In this document: positions 51,394-61,079 of the stretch, piece after piece
How the letters are laid out: the number at the start of each line of letters is the position of its first letter
Numbering within the stretch: position 1 is the stretch's first letter
Assembly (NCBI GenBank): GCA_003993805.1
Contig: RSEF01000004.1
Coordinates: 73,816,054 to 73,880,053 of the forward strand
Source: Himantopus leucocephalus
Lineage: Eukaryota; Chordata; Aves; Charadriiformes; Recurvirostridae
Direction: 5' to 3'
DNA: 64,000 nucleotides
The notes under the pieces: generated by a model
Told to the model about the DNA's origin: nothing
Seen by the model: the letters and a program-made list of their open reading frames with translations, nothing else
Database searches by the model: none
Program-made: the position numbers and the translations under genes

Positions 51394-51455
51394 TGTGTAT
51401 ACAGTGTTCCCCAGGAGCAGGTAATCTGAAGTTTTACCATTGCCGAATACGGTAC
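51394..51455 (-). CDS. ATP8A1: ATP8A1 coding exon (loop and start of M8)
   Basis: 62 bases with a CTCCAG acceptor and GTAAGT donor. It completes a Gly codon, then encodes TVFGNGKTSDYLLLGNTVYT. The FGNGKTSDY segment is the M7-M8 loop characteristic of ATP8A proteins and LLLGNTVYT starts M8. The human form I recall reads GNFVYT at the T position. Phase 1 at the start and phase 0 at the end agree with the neighbouring exons. Confidence 0.96.
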
Positions 51456-52490
51456 CTGGAGAAGGAAATAGTGATAAAACATTTAAACATGCACAATAGC
51501 AATATAAATATACATATATAAAAATCTTATTTTTGGTACAAAATAGATGGTAGCACTTTCTACAGCATACTAACAGCAGATTTCACTTTGAATTGTATTG
51601 AACAGTAGAGATTTATGACTTTTATAATTTTTACTCCTTTAAATCTTTCAGTGACTTCAGGAATTACCCCAGAAACAGGAGCTTTTTGTAACATCATATA
51701 ACAATATGAGCAATATTGTATTCAGCAATAATTCAATCACAGTGACTTTTAAGGTCAGAGATACAGTATCTTACCATCAGAAAACTATGAAATATAATAG
51801 CTATAGTGTACATTGATTGTAACATGAGTAAACAGAAGCTTAGAAAGTCAGATTTTCACTGATTCGGGGTATTTTTGGTATAGAAACTTATCTTTGCTCT
51901 TATCCACATTTCTGAGATTCAGTTTAAGTAAAAATACAAAATATACTTGATTTTAATTCTGGAGAAGCTTGTTATTCATACATTTTCAAAATTTACCCAA
52001 CTCAAATCTGTGGATTCATATAAATATATATCCATTTTGCACATATGGATACACAGCGTTTATGCAAAGATTCAGTGCCCTGAAGAGATATGTTTGCATA
52101 AAAACCACATCTACTGTGGTTCTTAAGTTGAGAATTCTGAAACAGTGCATTTATGCTTATTTAACAGAACTTATTTTATGACTATTGCTAGAGCACAGGC
52201 CATTCTGATCCCAATTCTGTGAAAATTCTTGGCAGACATGGGACAACGCACAACTGAACTACCTAGAGGGAATTCCTCATTCGCAGTTAGAAGTACTGAG
52301 CTTGCTAAATTTCTATGTGTTCAGTTTAGGAATGCTTTTAGCACTCCAGATTGTCCATATACTGCAACTAAACCAGAACACTTACTCTGCTATAGAGGTT
52401 CTAATCACTGGGATATTCCTTTTTACTGCCATCATATAAACAGATATCAAAATACCGTGCATGTAGTAAGGAAGGATAAAAGTATAAGAC

Positions 52491-52491
52491 N

Positions 52492-52528
<37 letters not shown>
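52491..52528. other. N, C, then 36 A
   Basis: An intronic homopolymer bounded by a single N. A retroposed poly-A tail was considered, but there is no mRNA-like sequence next to it and no obvious target-site duplication. It matches the other N-linked homopolymer scars. Confidence 0.8.
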
Positions 52529-52530
<2 letters not shown>

Positions 52531-53257
52531 AAAATAAGCCCCACTGATGCTGAAAGATGATAGGAAAGGGTATTTTTAAAAAAAGCTGTGTTATGGGAAA
52601 AAGAAAGATAAAGGTGTTTGGGTTTTTTTTGGCAGGGAGGTGGGGATGGGTTTACAACTCCTCTGATTGGGCTGGCCAGAGGAAGGCGACAAGCTGATAA
52701 AAATGATCTGTAGTTAAAAACACTTATTTTTCCACTGTCCTCAGCTAGCATATGGTATATTAAGTGCTGCTAATTAAGTATGTTTTCATATTTGTGTTGA
52801 GCGTTTTTCCAGCCTTCATATCACCTTTACACATGCTTGAAATGAAATTCACTTTAGTTGCAGATGAAGAGTGCTCCTTTCTTTTCAGGACCTGTGAGGC
52901 CAATTTATCACAGAAAAAAAGAGATCTATTTATTGATATTCTGGAAGAGACAACAGGTGAAAGTTCACACAAAAAACTAGAATAAAAATGCTTGCAAATA
53001 GTCCTCCTTAACCTAGCCCTCTCACATTCCAAGATGAGGAGCTCACAGTGGCTGCCTCCTTAGCTCTGGTGATACTGGTTGCATTCCTGGCACTTCCAGG
53101 ATTTAACTTTCTCCCTGGACAGATTAGCACACCACAATGGACTACAAGAGCTCTGGAATCCTGAAAACAAAGCTGAGACCCTGGCTCATTTTAAAGGTTA
53201 TATAAAAGAGGCTGTTGGTGGGTTTACTTGTACATCTAAGTTTGGCTTCTGCCATTT

Positions 53258-53663
53258 TGAGGAGCGGCTGAGGGAACTGGGGTTGTTTAGTCTGGAGAAA
53301 AGGAGGCTGAGGGGAGACCTTATTGCTCTCTACAACTACCTGGAAGCAGGTTGTAGCAAGGGGAAGGTCAGTCTCTTCTCCCAAGTAACACGTGACAGGA
53401 CACGAGGAAATGGCCTCAAGTTATCCCAGGGGAGGTTTATATTGTGTAGTAGGAAAACCTCCTTCACCGAAAGGGTTGTCCAGCATTGGAACAGGCTGCC
53501 CAGGGAAGTGGTGGAACCACCATCCCTGGAGGTATTTAAAAGACAGGCAGATGTGGTGCTGAGGGACATGGTTTAGTGGTGGTTTTGGTAGTGCTAGGTT
53601 GATGGTTGGACTTGATGATCTTAAAGGTCCCTTCCAACCTAGACGATTCTATGATTCTATGAT
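53258..53663 (+). mobile_element. CR1 LINE, 3' end fragment
   Basis: The plus strand encodes [20 protein letters not shown], a LYNYLE segment, [10 protein letters not shown] and [17 protein letters not shown]. The 3' UTR follows, ending in 'ggacttgatgatcttaaaggtcccttccaacc' and the ATTCTATGAT repeat typical of avian CR1 ends. The frame through this part is open for 165 codons but the copy lacks the RT core. The tail differs from the other copies here, indicating another CR1 subfamily. Confidence 0.93.
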
Positions 53664-55732
53664 TTACTGTTAAGTTGACAAAACTGCAACATAAGAAGCT
53701 TCTGTGAAGATTTATGTCCTTGTCACTTTTCATATCCACATGACAGTACATGGAAATTTTGTGTACTGTACAATGGTTATGTTCCATGGAGCGAATTCTG
53801 AAAAATAATTCTTACAAATCCATACCTATTCTCTGATCATGTATTTCTTGGTATACTCTACTACAATGCATGCAGTTTGAAATTTTCCACTCACAGACAC
53901 GAAAGAAGCACACAAGTGAGACTAAAGAGTAAACAGGAAAAAACGCTCAAGTAAAAGGATGGCCGTGAGCTCAGAGAGATTTTCATGATCTTCAGGATTT
54001 GATTTTCAATGTTCTAATAAATACCTGCTCAAACATGCACTCTGCTGCTTAACAATACACACCTAGCAGTAAAGAGCATAATGAGGATAAAACAGAGGAA
54101 GAGGCAGGCAGCTAAGTCTGTTCCCATCAGTCAGAGCGCTGGGACTCAGCACTCATGCACAAAGCTGAGCTATCCCCCATTCTTCCTTTCATGTCTCAGG
54201 ATCCTCCTGCGCTGCCTCTTTGCAAAGAGAAGGTGGAGGCTGAGACCTGTTCTCAGAAGTTCCTCTCTCTGATTGATCTCTCTGGCACTCATCAGCTCCT
54301 CCCTAGGAAACTAATAGCATTATTTCCCTTTCCTCTTTACACACAAAGCCATCAGAGATTTAATTAACAGCAACTCCCATCCTGCGCTCATTTCCCCTTC
54401 ATGCAGAACTCTGTGCACCAGCCGGACCCATGGCAGGTACTGGTTATACCGCCCACCGTGCTCACAATCCCTGTCCCATTTCTGCTCCTCTTGCTCACCT
54501 GGCCTTTCTCTAGGAACAAAAGAGGAAGACAGAAGGCAATTTGTTCAGACTTGCCAGCAGGTCAGTTGTGGCCCAAGAGGTCTGTGCCACAGCACTCTCT
54601 CAAGTGCTCGTGCAAGTGTCTCAGCTTTGCCACTCACACAGGAACTCTATTCTGCATCACCACATACACTCATTAAAGATTTCTCCATCATTTAATGCAT
54701 AAAACTCTCACACAGACTGGCTACAGCTTTGAATGGGGATTTTGGTTTGGATTTGAGGTTGTGGTTTTAGAGTATGCATTGACATTTTGGGACTTCTTTC
54801 CTCCTGGGCTGTGTAAACCTCTCTGATGCAAACTGCTGCCACTGAACTCACACCCAGTGGCCTTTCAGAGAAAACAGGCTGCTACCTGCTTCCCTTTACC
54901 CATCAGAAGTGACTGAGCATGAAACACTCCGCAAGGAGTTTTCCCCTTAACCTTTCCAGGCACAAGCAGCTGTGACCACCTCACTATCTAGTCTCAACAC
55001 TTCCAAAATGGCCATGAGAATACTTCTGCCCCCCACGCCAGGACAGACTGCCTGGCTATATCAGGGAAACTGAGCAGACTACCAATTTCACAGAAAAGCT
55101 GCAGGGTACAGACTTCTTTTTTTTTCTCCCCGCAAAGCGGACGCAAAACAAACCCCTACCTCTATGAGAGCTCCCATGCACACAAGCATTCCCACAAACG
55201 CGAAGCAGTGCTTTCAAGTTTCCTCTAACTAATACAACAGTTGAACTAGAAGACAGGACCTAGCTGTCCGAGGCATCACAAGCCGTACTCATACAGATGT
55301 TAACTAATGGGTTAATACGTCCCTGAAGTAAAAGGAGAAGGTATAAACATTGGCAGTAAAAGCTTACAAAACTTCAGAAACAATGCAAGGGACAGCCTTG
55401 ATTTAGGATCTTGTAGGTATTTACCATGGTAGCATATTATATAAAAAAGCCAGCATAATTAAATAGCAATCACTCTTTCTCTATCTTGTTTCAGTTTACT
55501 TTAAACCTATTTATATAGTTTTATGCATATGTACGTAATATTACTCCTATTTTATACAGATTTTAAATAAAACATTTTAAATATACTGCATCTGCTCTAG
55601 TTCTGGAAATGGTATCCTAAAATGTAATCATACAAAACTGTTAGTATTTATGAAGTTTTCCTAAGAAAAAAGAAAAAATTTAGACGTTTAGTACCTTTCA
55701 ACGTTTATATTTTTATTTTTCATAATACTTAC

Positions 55733-55811
55733 CATGCTGGAGGGCTTTTAGCGGAAACCAAAACAGAATGAATGAGTGGAAGAGGCCATTTAAACAATGA
55801 ACCCAGAAAAC
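55733..55811 (-). CDS. ATP8A1: ATP8A1 coding exon (transmembrane helix M7)
   Basis: 79 bases with a TTCCCTTAG acceptor and GTAAGT donor. It encodes [20 protein letters not shown], then LKALQH and the first base of a Gly codon. [19 protein letters not shown] forms M7. It begins in phase 0 directly at the Val that in ATP8A1 follows the segment missing from this assembly, so the absent exon must also end in phase 0. The human form I recall has LQYG where this reads LQHG. Confidence 0.96.
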
Positions 55812-57384
55812 CTAAGGGAAAACAGAAAAATCCATGAGAACCATTTGCAATAAACTAGCTCTGTGAACCCTGACCTTTCTTTTTATCTGCATGTTAGAAT
55901 CACAAAATACGTTTCTGTCAGGCCACCACTGTGAAGTAATATAACTGACAGGCACTTTCTGCCTCTTCGCTCTTCATGGGTCATTTGTTTATTTTTATGT
56001 TTTGAAAAAAGTGTGTATTATCTCCTCCTTTTAATTTCAAATCAGAAGGGAAATTAAAATGTATACATATGGGAATATCATCAGAAAAAATTAAACTAAA
56101 CCAGACAACTGGAACAAGTGCTACATTTTAAGTAGGGAATTAAAAAGGACTCTAGCTTTTATAATTTACATTTTGTGCAATAAGAAATTTGGATAGTAGA
56201 ACAATCAAAACCTGAGTTTTACATATACTTACCTGCATATTTCCATGTACAAAGTAATTAAAAAGGGACAAATAAGAGTATCTTCCTTAGACTTTTCCCT
56301 ACATGCTCCATTCTTGAAGTGCTCAGCTTCATCATATTAAACTTCCTTTAACGTATTTGCTAAATAATTCAAATTTCACTTTCAAACTTTTTTTAATTTG
56401 TAAAGTATGCCTTTTGAAAATAACTGTATTAAGCTTAAGCATAAACAACCTACTGATGCTTTCTATAATATGTGTATAAAGACATAAAAAGACCTACTCA
56501 AAAATATGTAATCCATTTCCTTCAGGGGAGCAATCATGTTTTTTCATTAACAACGCTTTTGACAACCATAGCCTTTATTGTAACCAACTGATGTGTATTA
56601 TGAGTGTTAAGGTGTTCAAGCAATTGAAATTAAGTTGCCTGCCTCACAACATTTTCCACAACGTCGAAGTCTTTTGTTAGATTATACAACTACACTAGGT
56701 TGTATGATCCAATTTACACTCCAATACTTTGCACATTTGAACTTGTGCTACTCATTAACCTTTGTCTCTCCTTCTTGCTATGTCATTACCAGAAGTTTTT
56801 ATTTGACAGAAAGCACAGGTGGGTGCAAGAAAAATTAGTTCTACTTTTCCATTTTCCTGACCAATTCTTATTGTCACATGCTAATCCTTTAACCTCTGTC
56901 ATGACCTCATAACCTTTGATCCCTTTTACCATAACAAACATCTGCATCTACATTCAAGGCAGTAATGTTTCCAAATCTTTAACACCAACTATTCAACTTA
57001 TATAGCTGGGAATTTTGCAGCTGGGAAGTTTGTAGATGTTTACTCATAACAAGTGCCGTACGGGAATAGCTACAGAATTTCCAATGAAGTCAACAATACA
57101 TCTGTGCAATAATAAAAATTATATTATAGACTTCTAATTTAAAAAATATCCAACAAATGTAANNNNNNNNNNNNNNNNNNNNNNNNNNNNNNNNNNNNNN
57201 NNNNNNNNNNNNNNNNNNNNNNNNNNNNNNNNNNNNNNNNNNNNNNNNNNNNNNNNNNNNNNAAAAAAAAATAAAAAAAAGAAATTGTAAAACTTTAGAG
57301 GTGAGGACTTGCTTAAAGATTGCTTACTCAAGAAACTCTCATGATTATGGCTGAAAATGACTGAGAACACACAAATCATCTTAC
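55812..57384 (-). other. ATP8A1 intron region with missing exon
   Basis: In other ATP8A1 genes a phase 0-0 coding segment of about 41 codons (M6 and the following loop) lies between the two flanking exons. I read the minus strand through this interval and found nothing that encodes it. The 100-N gap at 57,163-57,262 is the only place left for it. Confidence 0.8.
57163..57262. other. Assembly gap (100 N) probably hiding an ATP8A1 exon
   Basis: Exactly 100 Ns followed by an A-rich run (AAAAAAAAATAAAAAAAAG). The expected exon of about 123 bases plus splice sites is larger than 100 bases, so the gap is a placeholder rather than a measured length. Confidence 0.95.
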
Positions 57385-57459
57385 CACATTGTAGAGACCT
57401 ATACACCATCTTTCAAAAAGAATTTGTCCAGAAAAGCCATTGACAAAAGCAAACCAGAT
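57385..57459 (-). CDS. ATP8A1: ATP8A1 coding exon (second half of M5 and M5-M6 loop)
   Basis: 75 bases, 25 codons, phase 0 at both ends, with a CTTTTTCAG acceptor and GTAAGA donor. It encodes [20 protein letters not shown] then [17 protein letters not shown] completes M5, a helix of the P4-ATPase core. The sequence is as conserved as expected (identical to the ATP8A1 segment I recall). It is the most upstream exon visible in the window. The next exon on its 3' side is the one lost in the gap. Confidence 0.97.
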
Positions 57460-58975
57460 CTGAAAAAGAGAACCATATATTACTCAAATGTCCTGTGAGG
57501 TGTGATAAACAGATTTCTTTTTCTCAGCTTCACAAAAAGGAGTATTCCTAGAACACATTTACAGCGCAGCTGAGGATGTTATGGCTTAAACCTGTATGAA
57601 AAAAAAAAAAAGATGAAAGCAACTTGTGTTCAGAATGGGTAACGGGCAATCTAGTCAAATATGTGAGCAATTCCATCTGAACATGAAAACATTTCAAGAA
57701 GGTAGCTATTGTCAGAAGGAAGTACTTAAGAATGATTTAGCTCACGGCATTTGTATTGTACTTAATTCTTAATGAAATGAAAATTCTGAGAAATATCAGG
57801 GGAAATAAATATCACAGGAAACACCTGTATCTTCTTCTAATCAGTAGCAACCCTCCTAACAAACAGAATTCCTACAGTAAGCTGTAGCCTGGAACTGAAA
57901 ATTGTACCAACTGTCCTTTTTCATACACGAAACTCATGAAAAGGTGAGACTTTACCAGAGCACTAAATCAACTACAATTACTTAGTTAACAAGCAGTAAC
58001 TCAACTACAGAGTGCTTTAGAGAGGCAGCTGGAAATCTCCCCATTGCGTAAGTTTAATCACTTTTTGCTAAGAGGTTAAAAAATCAAATTTAATTTGAAA
58101 GGCATGATGACACATTTTCTTATGTTTTTCAGAGCATGACTGCTTTCTTCTATTTCTTACTTCACGCTTGTATTAGTTCAATGACAAAGTGGAGAAGCAG
58201 CATGTCTGATGAATCTTTATTAACAAGTTACACTGAAACTATATTGCCTAGGACAAACATAAGCTATAAGGAGACTGAAACTAGGATCACCTATACAACG
58301 TTCTACTCAATTTAAGACTCATGTTTTTCAAGTGAATTTTTAGACGCTGCTTTGCAGTGACTTTGCTACAGTTCACATTTCATTTGACTTTATTACCAAA
58401 GCACGAATTGCTACAACCAACATGTATGTTTATCAATATGTACCCAGGCTGGCCTCTAGGTGACCAGATTCTATGGCCATGCTTATATTATTTTATCATG
58501 TTGTGGAATGTTTGAACATGCTTGTGAATACTTGCAGATGGAAAAAGACCCTGAAATTAGCAACTATTAACACTAAAAATGCAAGTTAAAAACCAGCTAA
58601 AATTCCTAGTTGTTCAACCAATAAATGAAAAGGAAATAATTTTTTTTTTTGGGCCGATTATCAGATTGCATAAAAAAATCATGAATATTAGAGGCTGCAA
58701 AATAGAGATACAGAATATACTGAATTTTCTGAAGCCTTATAATGCTGAATTCCTTTACTTTGATTGATTTAACAGTAACAAGCACTCTATCTTTCTAACT
58801 TTTTAGTCTATTAACTTAAAAGACAACAGAATTACTTATGCCAGTTGAATGAGATTTTTATAAGCTGTTATGTATTTTGATTTTTGAAATAGGAGTTATG
58901 ATTTAACGGTGATGAATTTAGAAGACATTTATTAGCAGCAGTTTCTCAGTAGTTGAGTATGAGGGAGCGAGATGA

Positions 58976-59017
58976 GTGCATAATCAGTTGTTCATTACTG
59001 AACAATTAATTATGCAC
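58976..59017. repeat. 19-base inverted repeat with 4-base loop
   Basis: The left arm GTGCATAATCAGTTGTTCA pairs with the right arm TGAACAATTAATTATGCAC around TTAC, with 17 of 19 positions complementary. Pairing continues weakly outside. It is intronic and can fold in DNA or in the ATP8A1 pre-mRNA. It is shorter than a usual microRNA precursor, and no transposon family is recognised. Confidence 0.85.
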
Positions 59018-59354
59018 GCAACATCAGCACAATTTTTGGATGCTTTACAACTAAGCCAAATGTGCGCACCTAATCCAGAACGTCACCACCGATGCTGGAT
59101 ACAAGTTGTGCTCCTCAACTGCATTCTCTCTTTTTAATCTTCTCATTATACATAGTTTCTACATTCTTTTACTCCCAACTGAGAAAGAGAGGTCTTGAGA
59201 GAGTACTGGAGGACATATCATGTGAGTGACCACTTATTTTTTCTTGTGTGTATCAAATACTAGAGTAATTTTACAATTATTAATTGTAAAGGGTTTAGGG
59301 TGGTAGCAAAGGACAGTTTTAATAGAAAATGTGTGACACAGTAGTTGGGCGCAT

Positions 59355-59416
59355 GTACATCTGAATATGTACACACTTTATATGTGTACATCTAAATATG
59401 TACACATTTCTATAAG
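59355..59416. repeat. Two-copy imperfect 31-base tandem repeat
   Basis: Two adjacent units begin GTACATCTGAATATGTACAC and GTACATCTAAATATGTACAC, then diverge. Each unit start is also palindromic at its ends (GTACAT..ATGTAC). No N separates the units, so unlike the single-N duplications this one may be real. Confidence 0.75.
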
Positions 59417-60742
59417 TGTAGATCTCATCTCTGGTAATTTCAGACAGTTTAACAGAAGTAAGACTCTAGGAAGAAAATAACACAGACCACAAGTAGACAT
59501 ATACTTGACCCTTCATAACCAGGTGTATATGAAAAGAACATTAACTTTCTGTTGTGATTTATCTAACAGTCAAAATGTTATAAAACTTTAATTTAAAAAG
59601 AAAGGCCTAAATGCATGTACTGAATCTATTCCACATACTCATTTCTACTAAAGTTAAGTGATGCTAAGCAACACTTGACAATGTTTTGGAGTGACTGTTT
59701 TAAAAAAATGCAACCACTTATGATAAAATTTCAATTTACAATGGAACATCATATATGAAGTTAATACCAAGCCTCTCAGAAATGCTATGCGTAATTTTAT
59801 TCCTTAAAAACCCTGATGCTTTCTGTTTTATTTTGTACAGAACTTAAGTTAAAATTTTCAAGGTATTTAAACTCTGAAAACTATGCTTTTACTGTAGAAT
59901 TGTAAAGAAATCCTTGAAGTTATAACAGTAACTTCTGAAAACTTAGCATTTACTTTCTTCCAAAGAAAGCATGCAAGTTACAGGCATGTCAGTTAAGGTT
60001 TAGTGTAATAAGGAACTGGAACAAATCTTGGTCAGAACTCTAGGTGCAAGCCAAGAAATGAAATTTGGTAGCACCCCTGGGTTCTGAAGTTCTTGTTGAA
60101 TCTATCAAAAAAATGCCTGGGAAAAGAAATCTTTTAATGTGGCTAAAAGCAATGCCCTCTGTAGTATAAATACTACTATTTAGAGGAATACCAGATATAC
60201 TACTTTAAGAGACAGAGCATCTTTAATATCTAAGCAGAAACATGGATTTTCTGTTGTTCACAAGACACTAATTGAATGTTCACATAAAGAACACCTATGT
60301 CTCAAAATAATTAGCAGATCTAAGGTGGAGGTAGCAGTAAGGATAAATAGTCAATATCCTAGAAAATTACACTCTTAACCATACATGAAAAAAACCCTCT
60401 ATGTAGCTTACTACAGTATTAATAGTGACAGTGACAAGAAACACACAGCTTCTTGCATCACAGTGCGAAATTTATTCATGGACACGTGTGTTTCATTCTG
60501 ATTATGATGGACAATGAAGGCAGCTGTACCTGCAAAGTAAGTTTTTAGGACATGTTGTACATGCTACTAATTTAGGAGCAGATTCAGCCACTTCTCCTAG
60601 GGGGCACGTCCTACTCTAACAGCTCAAATTACTAATCCAGCACCCCTATACAGTAGAACAGGAGACAGGTGTTCTTGAGAAGTAATTTAGGCTATGGGAG
60701 AGAGAAGTGAAAATTCACACCATTTTGTAGTTTAATTGCTAC

Positions 60743-60818
60743 ATCATTTCCATTGAAATTGAAATATTTAGATTCATACNGATCATTTCCATTGAAATTG
60801 AAAGATTTAGATTCATAC
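60743..60818. repeat. 37-base duplication around a single N
   Basis: Copy 1 (60,743-60,779) and copy 2 (60,782-60,818) differ at one base (AAATATTT/AAAGATTT) and are separated by N and one G. Probably unmerged contig ends. Confidence 0.85.
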
Positions 60819-60968
60819 CCCATCTAAAATGAGACGGATCTCAATGCAGATCCCCGTATTTCTAAGTTTTCAAACCTTATAATGTGAAAAAGTGGGCACG
60901 AGCAAATTTGCTTTCTTCTGTCTGAGTTTTAAACAGAACGTGGTGCAGTTTGCATACATTAAGCATGC

Positions 60969-61079
60969 TGTGGCATACTGAACAGCAGCACCTCAACTCT
61001 ACAGCTCAGCAGCAGTGTGAGTANTGTGGCATACTGAACAACAGCACCTCAACTCTACAGCTCAGCAGCAGTGTGAGTA
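60969..61079. repeat. 55-base duplication around a single N
   Basis: Copy 1 (60,969-61,023) and copy 2 (61,025-61,079) differ at one base (AACAGCAG/AACAACAG) and abut a single N. The same signature as at 29,518 and 60,780, so probably an assembly overlap. Confidence 0.85.

Larger units (their letters stand above)
51456..55732 (-). other. ATP8A1 intron (4.3 kb)
   Basis: Contains an N-linked poly-A (52,491-52,528), a CR1 piece near 53.4 kb in the opposite orientation, and a stretch at about 54,080-55,260 that looks richer in G+C than the surrounding intron but has no recognisable coding content. Confidence 0.85.

Noticed and set aside
52491..52528. Poly-A tail of a processed pseudogene
   Set aside because: No mRNA-like sequence next to it and the run is bounded by N, as are the other suspect homopolymers.
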